In this document: positions 26,366 through 34,188 of the stretch, piece by piece
Layout: every line of letters begins with the position of its first letter
Numbering within the stretch: position 1 is the first letter of the stretch
Assembly (NCBI GenBank): GCA_031399025.1
Contig: JANNOJ010000009.1
Coordinates: forward strand, 1 to 46,618
Origin: CBDBZL01 sp031399025
GTDB taxonomy: Bacteria > Pseudomonadota > Alphaproteobacteria > Sphingomonadales > Sphingomonadaceae
Reading direction: 5' to 3'
DNA length: 46,618 bases
Notes under the pieces: generated by a model
The model's input: the letters and a program-made list of their open reading frames with translations, nothing else
The model's database searches: none
Told to the model about the DNA's origin: nothing
Position numbers and translations under genes: made by a program

Positions 26366-27493
26366 ATGCGTGCCGAAGGGCAGGCCCATATCGATCGCAT
26401 CGATGCCGCCTTGGCGCTCGTGCGCCGTTCGCTTGATTGGGAGCGCGCGGTGCGCCGTCTGGACGAACTGAACGCGCGCGTCGCCGACCCGCGCCTGTGG
26501 GACGATCCCAAGCGCGCCGAAGAAGTGATGCGCGAGCGTCGGCGACTGGAAAGCGCGATCGGCACGGTCAACGAGATCGGCGCCGAGAAGGCCGACGCCA
26601 TCGAGTTCGTCGATCTGGGCGAGGCCGAGGGCGACGACGCGGTGGTGGCAGAAGGGCTGGCCTCGCTCAAGGCGCTGGCCGAGCGCGCCGACGCCGACAA
26701 GGTCCAGGCGCTGCTGGCGGGCGAGGCCGACGGCAACGACAGCTACATCGAGATCCACGCCGGGGCCGGCGGCACCGAGAGCCAGGACTGGGCCGAGATG
26801 CTGCTGCGCATGTACGCCCGCTGGGCCGAGCGGCGCGGCTACAAGGTCGAAACGGTGGAATACCAGGCCGGCGAGCAGGCGGGCATCAAGTCGGCCACGC
26901 TGCTGGTGAAGGGCGAGAACGCCTACGGCTACGCCAAGACCGAGAGCGGCGTGCACCGGCTGGTGCGGATCAGCCCCTACGACAGCAGCGCGCGGCGGCA
27001 CACCTCGTTCAGCTCGGTGTGGGTGTACCCGGTGATCGACGACAATATCGAGATCGAGGTGAACGAGGGCGACCTCAGGATCGACACCTACCGCGCTTCG
27101 GGCGCGGGCGGGCAGCACATCAACACCACCGACAGCGCCGTGCGCATCACCCACCTGCCCAGCGGTATCGTCGTTGCCAGCCAGCACGACCGCAGCCAGC
27201 ACAAGAACCGCGCCACCGCGATGAACATGCTCAAGGCGCGGCTGTACGAGGCCGAACTGGCGCGGCGCGAGGCGGTGACCGCAGGCGAGTACCAGGGCAA
27301 GACCGAAATCGGCTGGGGCCATCAGATCCGCTCCTACGTCCTCCAGCCCTATCAATTGGTGAAGGACCTGCGCACCGGTGCCACCTCCACCGCACCGGGC
27401 GACGTGCTCGACGGGGCGATCGACGATTTCATCGCCGCCGCCTTGGCGCAGCGGGTCACCGGCGAGGCGGTCGAGGTGGAGGATGTGGACTAG
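26366..27493 (+). CDS. prfB: Peptide chain release factor 2
   Basis: The 375-residue factor has the coiled N-terminal domain, the peptidyl-hydrolase loop SGAGGQHINTTDSAVR and the domain 2/4 region RISPYDSSARRHTSF. The stop-recognising tripeptide is SPY here, against SPF in E. coli; SPY is, as I recall, common in alphaproteobacteria. The frame is continuous from the ATG, so the autoregulatory +1 frameshift known from E. coli prfB is not present. A GAGGAG ribosome site lies 10 nt before the ATG. Known: RF2 reads UGA and UAA. Since UGA dominates the stops in this GC-rich window, the factor will carry much of the termination load. Confidence 0.97.
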   Translation: MRAEGQAHIDRIDAALALVRRSLDWERAVRRLDELNARVADPRLWDDPKRAEEVMRERRRLESAIGTVNEIGAEKADAIEFVDLGEAEGDDAVVAEGLASLKALAERADADKVQALLAGEADGNDSYIEIHAGAGGTESQDWAEMLLRMYARWAERRGYKVETVEYQAGEQAGIKSATLLVKGENAYGYAKTESGVHRLVRISPYDSSARRHTSFSSVWVYPVIDDNIEIEVNEGDLRIDTYRASGAGGQHINTTDSAVRITHLPSGIVVASQHDRSQHKNRATAMNMLKARLYEAELARREAVTAGEYQGKTEIGWGHQIRSYVLQPYQLVKDLRTGATSTAPGDVLDGAIDDFIAAALAQRVTGEAVEVEDVD

Positions 27494-27520
27494 CCCGTGG
27501 CTGGTCCCGATTGCCCGCCG

Positions 27521-28285
27521 ATGCTGCATCGCCCCCGCAATATCCTCGCCGTCGCCGCCGCGGCGCTTTTGGCGATAGCCTGTGATGGCGCACCCGGGGG
27601 CGAGCGGCCATCCCCGGGGCGCGAGTTTCCCCGCATCCAGCGCCCCGTCTCGGCTATCGGGAGCAATGCCTTTTCCACCGAAGAGCTGCGCGACGACCGG
27701 CGCGAGGCGGAGACGGTGATGGACCTGGCGCAGGTTCGCCCCGGGATGACCGTGGCCGATATCGGCGCGGGCGAGGGCTATTACACCGTCCGCCTGGCCC
27801 AGCGCGTCGGCGAGGAGGGCCGGGTGCTGGCGCAGGACATCGACGCCGACGCGCTGCGCCGGCTGGGCAGCCGGGTGGAGCGCGAGCGGCTGGACAACGT
27901 GTCGATCAAGCTGGGCGCGGCGGACGATCCGCTGCTGCCCGAGGCAAGCTTCGATCGCATTTTTCTGGTGCACATGTACCATGAGGTCGCCGAACCCTAC
28001 CCGTTCCTGTGGCGGCTCTATCCGGCGCTGAACCGAGGCGGCCAGGTCGTCGTCGTCGATACCGACCGGCCGACCGACCAGCACGGCATCGCGCCGGCGC
28101 TCTTGTTCTGCGAATTTGCCGCGGTGGGCTTTCGCCTGGTCGAATTTGTGCGTAAGCCGCACATCGCCGGCTATTACGCGCGGTTCGAAGCCGGCGGGTT
28201 GCGACCCGAGCCGGGCGCGATCGAACCCTGTAGCGAGCCGACGGACTCGGCCGCGGTCTCTGAACCAGTAGCCGGGGCAGCTTAG
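27521..28285 (+). CDS. Class I SAM-dependent methyltransferase with lipoprotein signal
   Basis: From ATG 27521 the 254-residue product begins with a short basic n-region, a hydrophobic stretch and a lipobox LAIAC (C21), then a Pro/Gly linker. A methyltransferase-like domain follows with motif I VADIGAGEGYYTVRLAQ, a D-containing strand AQDIDADAL and FDRIFLVHMYHEV. GTG 27497 is an alternative start that places eight residues before this. Known: proteins of this kind are annotated as class I methyltransferases; a SAM enzyme outside the cytoplasm would lack its cofactor. Either the protein is not exported, or the domain does something else. It lies 27 bp after prfB and 9 bp before the next gene. 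Confidence 0.8.
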   Translation: MLHRPRNILAVAAAALLAIACDGAPGGERPSPGREFPRIQRPVSAIGSNAFSTEELRDDRREAETVMDLAQVRPGMTVADIGAGEGYYTVRLAQRVGEEGRVLAQDIDADALRRLGSRVERERLDNVSIKLGAADDPLLPEASFDRIFLVHMYHEVAEPYPFLWRLYPALNRGGQVVVVDTDRPTDQHGIAPALLFCEFAAVGFRLVEFVRKPHIAGYYARFEAGGLRPEPGAIEPCSEPTDSAAVSEPVAGAA

Positions 28286-28294
28286 AGGACTTCG

Positions 28295-29701
28295 ATGGAA
28301 TTCAAGGGACTGAGGCCGATTCTGTATAATGGCCGGGAAGTCTGGCCGCTGATCGAGGGCGGCAAGGGCGTCTCGGCCACCAATCACATGAGTTCGGGCG
28401 CCTGGGCCGCGGCCGGCGGCATCGGCACGGTGAGCGCGGTGAACGCCGACAGCTACGATGCCGACGGTAAGATCGTACCGCAGGTCTACCGCGCGCTGAC
28501 CCGGCGCGAGCGCCACGAGGAGCTGGTCCGCTACGCGATCGACGGCGCGGTCGAGCAGGTGAAGCGCGCCTACGACATGTCGGGCGGGCGCGGGGCGATC
28601 AACATCAACGTCTTGTGGGAGATGGGCGGCGCGCAGGCGGTGCTCGAAGGCGTGCTCGAACGCACCCGGGGCCTGGTCACCGGGGTGACCTGCGGCGCGG
28701 GCATGCCCTATCGCCTGTCCGAGATCGCCGAGCGGCACAATGTCAGCTATCTGCCGATCGTCAGTTCGGCCCGCGCCTTCCGCGCGCTGTGGAAGCGGGC
28801 CTACCACAAGGTCGCGCACCTCTTGGGCGCGGTGGTGTACGAGGATCCCTGGCTGGCGGGCGGGCATAACGGCCTCTCCAATGCCGAGGATCCGCTCAAG
28901 CCCGAAGACCCCTATCCGCGGGTCAAGGCGGTGCGCGCGACGATGCGCGCCGAGGGCATCGCCGACACGGTGCCGATCGTGATGGCCGGTGGGGTGTGGT
29001 ATCTGCGCGAATGGAACGACTGGATCGACAACCCCGAACTGGGCCAGATCGCCTTCCAGTTCGGCACCCGGCCGCTGCTCACCGAGGAAAGCCCAATCCC
29101 GCAAGGCTGGAAGGATGCGCTGCGCGCGCTCAACCCCGGCGATGTCACGCTGCATCGTTTCAGCCCCACAGGCTTCTACAGCTCGGCGGTGATGACCGAT
29201 TTCCTGCGCGATCTGATGCAGCGCTCGGAGCGGCAGATCCCCTATTCACGCGTCGCCGCGGGCGAGCACACGACCCGGTTGGACGTCGGCGTTCGCGGCA
29301 AGAACTTCTGGGTCACTCCCAAGGACCGCGACCGCGCCTGGCGCTGGGTGAACGAGGGGCATACCGAGGCGTTGAAGACGCCCGACGACACGGTGGTGTT
29401 CGTCAGCCCGCCACAGCGCGCGCAGATCCGCCAGGACCAGACCGATTGCATGGGGTGTCTGTCTCACTGTGCCTTTTCGGCGTGGAAGGACCATGCCGAC
29501 TTCACCACCGGCCGGCCGGTCGATCCGCGCAGCTTCTGCATCCAGAAGACGCTGCAGGACATCGCCCATGGCGGGCCGATCCAGGACAACCTGATGTTCG
29601 CCGGCCACTCCGCCTATCGCTTCAGGCAGGACCCGTTCTATTCGAACAACTTCACCCCGACGGTAAAGCAGCTGGTCGATCGGATCCTGACCGGGGACTG
29701 A
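28295..29701 (+). CDS. Nitronate monooxygenase-family FMN oxidoreductase
   Basis: The 468-residue protein resembles the 2-nitropropane dioxygenase/NAD(P)H-dependent flavin oxidoreductase superfamily: GVTCGAGMP, GAVVYEDPWLAGGHNG, VPIVMAGGVWYL and FQFGTRPLLTEESPIPQGW fit a TIM barrel with an FMN phosphate site. It is longer than classic nitronate monooxygenases (about 330-370) and has an extra C-terminal segment with DCMGCLSHCAFSAWKDH, three cysteines spaced like a metal or Fe-S site, plus a cysteine in SFCIQ. The substrate is not known for this subgroup. A GAGGA ribosome site lies 5 nt before the ATG. It closes the mrcA-to-here run of plus-strand genes. Confidence 0.85.
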   Translation: MEFKGLRPILYNGREVWPLIEGGKGVSATNHMSSGAWAAAGGIGTVSAVNADSYDADGKIVPQVYRALTRRERHEELVRYAIDGAVEQVKRAYDMSGGRGAININVLWEMGGAQAVLEGVLERTRGLVTGVTCGAGMPYRLSEIAERHNVSYLPIVSSARAFRALWKRAYHKVAHLLGAVVYEDPWLAGGHNGLSNAEDPLKPEDPYPRVKAVRATMRAEGIADTVPIVMAGGVWYLREWNDWIDNPELGQIAFQFGTRPLLTEESPIPQGWKDALRALNPGDVTLHRFSPTGFYSSAVMTDFLRDLMQRSERQIPYSRVAAGEHTTRLDVGVRGKNFWVTPKDRDRAWRWVNEGHTEALKTPDDTVVFVSPPQRAQIRQDQTDCMGCLSHCAFSAWKDHADFTTGRPVDPRSFCIQKTLQDIAHGGPIQDNLMFAGHSAYRFRQDPFYSNNFTPTVKQLVDRILTGD

Positions 29702-29865
29702 GCGGGCGCTAACTTGGCGGCCGATGAAACCGCTTGCATGGATCTTTCGTGGCGAGCTCGGCCGCTGGGATCGGTTCCGGGTTGGCGCGCCGGTTCGGCC
29801 GAACGCCGCCGATGGCCCAGGTGTTCAGCCCCACCGATTCAACACCCGAACCGCTCTAAGCGCCA

Positions 29866-29890
29866 ACAAAAACCCCCGCCAAAGCGGGGG
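29866..29890 (-). terminator. Rho-independent terminator of the small secreted-protein gene
   Basis: A perfect 7-bp stem (CCCCCGC at 29873-29879, GCGGGGG at 29884-29890, loop CAAA) is flanked by AAAAA on the left, giving a T-run on the minus strand. It terminates the minus-strand gene ending at 29919. The hairpin could also weakly stop plus-strand transcripts from 29701. The remainder of 29702-29918 shows nothing recognisable. Confidence 0.88.
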
Positions 29891-29918
29891 CGTTCGTTAC
29901 CCGATAGGTTTTGCCGGC

Positions 29919-30143
29919 CTACGGGCTGTCGGGCAGGTCGTCTTCTTCTTCCTCGATGAGGATGATGGCACCGACCCCGATCACGACGGCGGCGATCACG
30001 GCCCAGATGCCGCTCCCGGCCATCTCCTCTGACTCGGAAACCGGGCTGGCTGAACGCTCGAGCGCGGCGGCCGGCGCAGCGGCAGCCAGCGACTGGGTGA
30101 GGGCCACGGCGGCAAGGGCCAGACCGACAGTGAACTTCTTCAT
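29919..30143 (-). CDS. Small secreted or membrane protein, sphingomonad type
   Basis: The 74-residue product starts MKKFTVGLALAAVALTQSLA, a clear signal peptide, then ERSASPVSESEEMAG, a hydrophobic helix GIWAVIAAVVIGVGAIILI and an acidic tail EEEEDD. Small proteins with the pattern ERSASPV plus one helix recur in sphingomonads as far as I recall; their function is unknown. The start at 30143 is supported by GGAG 9 nt upstream; the ATG at 30152 would sit directly on that site. Its own terminator lies 29 bp downstream, so it is probably a single-gene unit. The region 30144-30380 carries its promoter and that of the divergent SH3 gene. Confidence 0.8.
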   Translation of the reverse strand: MKKFTVGLALAAVALTQSLAAAAPAAALERSASPVSESEEMAGSGIWAVIAAVVIGVGAIILIEEEEDDLPDSP

Positions 30144-30380
30144 GCAATGCATCTCCGTTACCTTCGCACTATCGCTTCTAGGGAAGACGAAGCGCGCCGC
30201 CTAGCCGAACTAGCACCATTTCAGACCTAGTCCACTGTTTGTGTGACATACCGTTGCTTCTGTGCCACGCTAAACTGCGGTTTCCGTGGGCGAACATGTG
30301 CTCATCAAAGGTCCATCGCCACGCTGTAAGGCCCTCGCCGATGGTTGCGCCGGTAGCCATCCCGGCGATAGGAGCATGCC

Positions 30381-30866
30381 ATGCACCGGGCTCGCACAAT
30401 CAGGCAGGCCGCGCTCGCCACACTCCTGGCGGCCCTGCTGGGCGCTGCCGGCGCGCTCGCCCAGGATCGGGAAGTGCCCTACTGGGCCTCGATCCGGGTC
30501 GAACCGGTGAACATGCGCGTCGGCCCGGGAGCGGGCTATCCGGTCGAATGGGTCTATCGCCGGCCCGGCCTGCCGGTGAAGGTGGTGCGGGTTATGCAGG
30601 GCTGGCGGCTGGTGCGCGACCCCGACGGGGCGCAGGGCTGGATCGTGGGCCGGCTGCTCACGCGCGAGCGCGGCGCCATCGTGGTGGGCGAGGGCCTGAC
30701 CGAGCTGCGCGAACGGCCCGCCGCCGGCAGCGGCGTGCGCTGGCGCGTGGAGCCGGGGGTCGTCGGCCGGCTGGGGGATTGCGCGCCGGCGTGGTGCGAG
30801 TTCGAGGTCGCCGGGCGTCGCGGGTGGATCCCCCTGGCGCGGATCTGGGGAGCGGGCGACCCCTAG
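30381..30866 (+). CDS. Exported SH3-domain-like protein
   Basis: The 161-residue protein has a signal peptide (ALATLLAALLGAAGALAQ) and two bacterial SH3-type units: residues about 38-95 (VNMRVGPGAGYPVEWVYRRPGLPVKVV, WRLVRDPDGAQGWI) and about 105-158 (LRERPAAGSGVRWRVEPGVVG, WCEFEVAGRRGWIP). Known: bacterial SH3 domains often bind cell-wall peptides; this family (aspartyl-tRNA amidotransferase subunit B-like in some annotations) has no proven role. An AGGAG ribosome site lies 6 nt before the ATG. It converges with the thiolase gene with only 9 bp between stops. Confidence 0.85.
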   Translation: MHRARTIRQAALATLLAALLGAAGALAQDREVPYWASIRVEPVNMRVGPGAGYPVEWVYRRPGLPVKVVRVMQGWRLVRDPDGAQGWIVGRLLTRERGAIVVGEGLTELRERPAAGSGVRWRVEPGVVGRLGDCAPAWCEFEVAGRRGWIPLARIWGAGDP

Positions 30867-30875
30867 AGCGCGCTC

Positions 30876-32072
30876 TCAGGCCAGCTCCACCGCCAGCGCC
30901 GTCGCCTCGCCGCCGCCGATGCACAGGCTGGCGATGCCGCGCTTGCCGCCGCGCTGCTTGAGCGCGTTCAGCAAGGTGACGACGATGCGCGCGCCGCTGG
31001 CGCCGATGGGGTGGCCGAGCGCGGTGCCGCCGCCGTTGACGTTGATCTTGTCGTGCGGGATGCCGATGTCGCGCATGGCGAACATCGCCACGCAGGCGAA
31101 CGCCTCGTTCACCTCCCACAGATCGACCTCGTCCACGCTCCAGCCGGTCTGCGCCAGCAGCTTGCCGATGGCGCCCACCGGCGCGGTGGTGAAATCCTTG
31201 GGCTCCTGCGCGTGCGCCGCCATTCCCATCACCGTGGCGACGGGGGCCAGGCCCTTGGCCGCGGCCACGCTGGCGCGGGTGATCACGAGCGCCGCGGCCC
31301 CGTCCGAGATCGAGCTCGAGGTGGCGGCGGTGATGGTGCCCTCCTTGGCGAAGGCGGGCTTGAGCTGGGGGATCTTGGCCGGATTGGCCTTGCCCGGCGC
31401 CTCGTCGGTATCCACCACGGTCTCGCCCTTGCGGTCGGTGATGGTCACCGGGGCGATCTCGGCGGCGAAGGCGCCCGACTTGATCGCGGCGGTGGCGCGT
31501 TCGAGCGAGGCGATGGCGAAACCGTCCATGTCGGTGCGGGTGAGCTGGTACTCGTCGGCGGTGACCTGGGCGAAGGCGCCCATCGCTTTGCCTTCCTCAT
31601 AGGCGTCCTCCAGCCCGTCGAGGAACATGTGATCGTAGGCGGTATCGTGGCCGATCCGCGCGCCCGAGCGGTGCTTCTTGAGCAGGTAGGGCGCGTTGGT
31701 CATGCTCTCCATGCCGCCCGCCACCACCAGGTCGACCGTGCCCGAGGCCAGTGCCTCGGAGCCCATGATGACCGTCTGCATGCCGCTGCCGCAGACCTTG
31801 TTGACGGTGGTCGCCTGGGTGCTCTTGGGCAGCCCGGCCTTGATCGCCGCTTGTCGCGCGGGCGCCTGGCCGAGGCCGGCGGGCAGCACGCAGCCCAGGT
31901 AGACCCGGTCGACATCCGCCCCCGCCACGCCCGCACGCTCGATCGCCGCCTTCACCGCGGTGGCGCCCAGCTCCGTCGCACTCGCACCCGACAGCGCGCC
32001 CTGCATGCCGCCCATCGGCGTGCGGGCATAGCCCAGGATGACGACGGGATCGGCTTGGTTGAACGTGGCCAT
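30876..32072 (-). CDS. Acetyl-CoA C-acetyltransferase (thiolase)
   Basis: The 398-residue enzyme has the thiolase triad: nucleophile C94 in NKVCGSGMQ, H354 in GGGTALGHPIGASGAR and C384 in SLCIGGGEA, as well as VNEAFA. Known: this group condenses two acetyl-CoA to acetoacetyl-CoA (or the reverse), in polyhydroxybutyrate, ketone-body or fatty-acid metabolism. Whether it is a biosynthetic PhaA-type or degradative enzyme cannot be decided without phaB or fad genes nearby. The ATG at 32072 is preceded by a perfect 7-3-7 hairpin in the leader (32095-32111). It diverges from the nuo operon across about 207 bp. Confidence 0.95.
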   Translation of the reverse strand: MATFNQADPVVILGYARTPMGGMQGALSGASATELGATAVKAAIERAGVAGADVDRVYLGCVLPAGLGQAPARQAAIKAGLPKSTQATTVNKVCGSGMQTVIMGSEALASGTVDLVVAGGMESMTNAPYLLKKHRSGARIGHDTAYDHMFLDGLEDAYEEGKAMGAFAQVTADEYQLTRTDMDGFAIASLERATAAIKSGAFAAEIAPVTITDRKGETVVDTDEAPGKANPAKIPQLKPAFAKEGTITAATSSSISDGAAALVITRASVAAAKGLAPVATVMGMAAHAQEPKDFTTAPVGAIGKLLAQTGWSVDEVDLWEVNEAFACVAMFAMRDIGIPHDKINVNGGGTALGHPIGASGARIVVTLLNALKQRGGKRGIASLCIGGGEATALAVELA

Positions 32073-32094
32073 GGGGCGGGTCCTCTCTTGCAGG

Positions 32095-32111
32095 AGCGCT
32101 CGAGGAGCGCT
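32095..32111. promoter_or_regulatory. Palindrome in the thiolase leader
   Basis: AGCGCTC-GAG-GAGCGCT is a perfect 7-3-7 inverted repeat, 22 bp before the thiolase start and in the thiolase-nuoA divergent gap. It could be a repressor operator or a leader hairpin; no known regulator motif is recognised. Confidence 0.45.
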
Positions 32112-32279
32112 GGTGCGTCACTTAGGTTCCGCACTCGCGCCAGGCAAGCACGGGCCGCCTCCGCGCGCCGCCTGCGCGCTCGAGCGCGGCCGGCGGGCGA
32201 GCTCCCATCCTGCCGCACTTGCGGTAACCCGGCCTAATCCGTAGACGCCTGCCGAACCCCCGCATGCACGAGTCACCCC

Positions 32280-32654
32280 TTGGTCGACCTCTCACAATAC
32301 CTGCCGATTTTGATCTTCATCGTCATCGCCGCCGCGCTGTCGAGCGCCTTCGTGTTCCTGCCGATGGGCGTCTCGCGGCTCACGGGCACGCACCAGCCCG
32401 ATGCCGAGAAGCTGAGCGAATACGAGTGCGGCTTTCCCGCCTTCGAAGACCCGCGCAGCCAGTTCGACGTGCGCTTCTACCTGATCGCGATCCTGTTCAT
32501 CATCTTCGACCTGGAGGCCGCGTTCCTGTTTCCCTGGGCGGTGAGCCTCGACCTTACCGGCTGGCCGGGCTGGATCACCATGATGGTGTTCCTGTTCGAG
32601 CTCGCCGTGGGCCTTGCCTATGCCTGGAAGAAGGGAGCGCTCGAATGGGAGTGA
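32280..32654 (+). CDS. nuoA: NADH-quinone oxidoreductase subunit A
   Basis: The 124-residue membrane subunit has three helices and the conserved SEYECGFPAFEDPRSQFDVRFYLIAILFIIFDLEAAFL core of which the cysteine-glycine segment EYECGF is the hallmark. Known: NuoA lies at the junction of the arms of complex I, next to the quinone cavity. The start is a TTG at 32280; no ATG or GTG is in frame upstream and the first in-frame ATG would delete the first helix. There is no good Shine-Dalgarno site. Its last 10 bases overlap nuoB. Confidence 0.95.
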   Translation: MVDLSQYLPILIFIVIAAALSSAFVFLPMGVSRLTGTHQPDAEKLSEYECGFPAFEDPRSQFDVRFYLIAILFIIFDLEAAFLFPWAVSLDLTGWPGWITMMVFLFELAVGLAYAWKKGALEWE

Positions 32655-33271
32655 CCCGTGACGACGCGGGCAGCGGCGTGCTCTACCCGCCCTTCGCCGA
32701 CGGGGCGGATTCGGCGCTGGTCGGGGTCGACAGCCTGCGCGTGCCCGCGGTCGCGCCCGGCCGCGCGGTGGCGCCCGACCAGGCCCAGTACACCTCCCTG
32801 ATGACCGAGGTGGACAACAAGGGCTTCCTCGTCACCGGCACCGAGGAACTGTTCCAGTGGGCGCGCACCGGCTCGCTGTGGTGGATGACCTTCGGCCTCG
32901 CCTGCTGCGCGGTGGAGATGATCCACGTCAACATGCCGCGCTACGACATGGAGCGCTTCGGCGTCGCCCCGCGCGCCAGCCCGCGCCAGAGCGACGTGAT
33001 GATCGTGGCCGGCACGCTGTGCAACAAGATGGCCCCGGCGCTGCGCAAGGTCTACGACCAGATGTCGGCGCCCAAATACGTCATCTCGATGGGCAGCTGC
33101 GCCAATGGCGGCGGCTATTATCACTACAGCTATTCCGTGGTGCGCGGCTGCGACCGGATCGTGCCGGTGGACATCTACGTGCCCGGCTGCCCGCCGACGG
33201 CCGAGGCGCTGCTCTATGGGGTGATGCAATTACAGCGCAAGATCCGCCGCGTGGGGACGATCGAGCGCTGA
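32645..33271 (+). CDS. nuoB: NADH-quinone oxidoreductase subunit B
   Basis: The 208-residue subunit carries the N2 cluster ligands: the tandem cysteines in GLACCAVEM, the cysteine in MGSCANGGG and that in VPGCPPTAEA. Known: N2 is the terminal Fe-S cluster that reduces ubiquinone. The N-terminal 45 residues before YTSLMTEVDNKGFL form a variable extension. ATG 32645 overlaps the end of nuoA by 10 bp; GTG 32651 is possible. The stop is joined to nuoC as TGATG. Confidence 0.97.
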   Translation: MGVTRDDAGSGVLYPPFADGADSALVGVDSLRVPAVAPGRAVAPDQAQYTSLMTEVDNKGFLVTGTEELFQWARTGSLWWMTFGLACCAVEMIHVNMPRYDMERFGVAPRASPRQSDVMIVAGTLCNKMAPALRKVYDQMSAPKYVISMGSCANGGGYYHYSYSVVRGCDRIVPVDIYVPGCPPTAEALLYGVMQLQRKIRRVGTIER

Positions 33272-34188
33272 TGGCGACCCGGGCCCATTGCGCACCACGC
33301 TTCGCCTCGCACGAGGGCGTGCGCGAGACGCTGTCGGCGGTGCTGGGCGACATGCTCATCGACGCGCGCGAGGCGCATGGCGAACTCGTGTTGCGCGTCC
33401 ATCGCGAGCGCATCGCGGACGTGCTGCGGCTGCTGCGCGATAACCACGAGTACCAGCAATTGATGGAGATCGCCGGCGTCGACTATCCGGCCGCCGCCGA
33501 GCGGTTCGAAGTGGTCTACATGCTGCTCTCGCTCACCCGGAACCATCGGCTCATGGTCAAGCTGTCCACGGACGAGGCCACCCCGGTGCCCACCGTCACC
33601 ACGCTGTGGCCCAATGCCGGCTGGCTCGAGCGCGAGGTGTTCGACATGTTCGGCGTGCTGTTCGCCGGCAACACCGACCTGCGGCGCATCCTCACCGATT
33701 ACGGCTTCGAGGGGCACCCCTTCCGCAAGGACTTCCCGCTCACCGGCTACCACGAGGTGCGCTATTCCGAGGAGGAGAAGCGTGTAATCTACGCGCCGGT
33801 CTCCCTGCCGCAGGACTTCCGCAGCTTCGACTTCATGAGCCCCTGGGAAGGCGCCGACTACATCCTCCCCGGCGATGAAAAGGCGGCGACCCAGCCGGTC
33901 CCGCCGCCGGTGGTCGAGGTCAAGACTACCGAGCGCACGAGCGAGACCGGCGCCGGTGACAAGACCAATGCCAAGGGGGCGGAACAGCTGGCCCCGGCGG
34001 CCCCGACCGCGACCGCGGCGGGTCAGGGGCATGGCGATCCGGCGCAGGTGGAGACCACCATCGAGGCGCCCGGCGCGCCCCATCCGACCGAAGACCGGCC
34101 CGACCGCGCCCCCCGGGTGGATGGGACGAAGGATGCCAAGGGCGCAACGCAACCCGATCCACGCTCGGGTCGCGGAGGCGGCGCATGA
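33271..34188 (+). CDS. nuoC: NADH-quinone oxidoreductase subunit C with a long low-complexity tail
   Basis: The first 200 or so of 305 residues are a normal NuoC (LMEIAGVDYP, EREVFDMFGVLFAGNTDLRRILTDYGFEGHPFRKDFPLTGY split over 120-160, SFDFMSPWEG at the usual end). Residues about 205-305 are an extra tail rich in Pro, Thr, Ala, Glu and Gly with no visible motif; most likely disordered. Known: NuoC is a hydrophilic subunit next to NuoD in the quinone-binding module. The ATG shares its A with the nuoB TGA. The stop overlaps the start of the next gene as ATGA. Confidence 0.95.
   Translation: MATRAHCAPRFASHEGVRETLSAVLGDMLIDAREAHGELVLRVHRERIADVLRLLRDNHEYQQLMEIAGVDYPAAAERFEVVYMLLSLTRNHRLMVKLSTDEATPVPTVTTLWPNAGWLEREVFDMFGVLFAGNTDLRRILTDYGFEGHPFRKDFPLTGYHEVRYSEEEKRVIYAPVSLPQDFRSFDFMSPWEGADYILPGDEKAATQPVPPPVVEVKTTERTSETGAGDKTNAKGAEQLAPAAPTATAAGQGHGDPAQVETTIEAPGAPHPTEDRPDRAPRVDGTKDAKGATQPDPRSGRGGGA

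Noticed and set aside
26366..26470. Programmed +1 frameshift in prfB
   Set aside because: The frame is continuous from the ATG, with no in-frame UGA or shift site at the N-terminus.
26297..29155. 952-codon open frame antisense to prfB, the methyltransferase and the flavoprotein
   Set aside because: It spans three independent sense genes and their gaps, which a real gene would not do here; composition is typical of a GC shadow.
29714..30032. Small plus-strand frames after the flavoprotein gene
   Set aside because: They read across the terminator hairpin and antisense to the small secreted-protein gene, with no signal or family.
32264..32644. Possible early start of nuoB at ATG 32264
   Set aside because: The frame is merely open through nuoA; NuoB similarity starts after ATG 32645.
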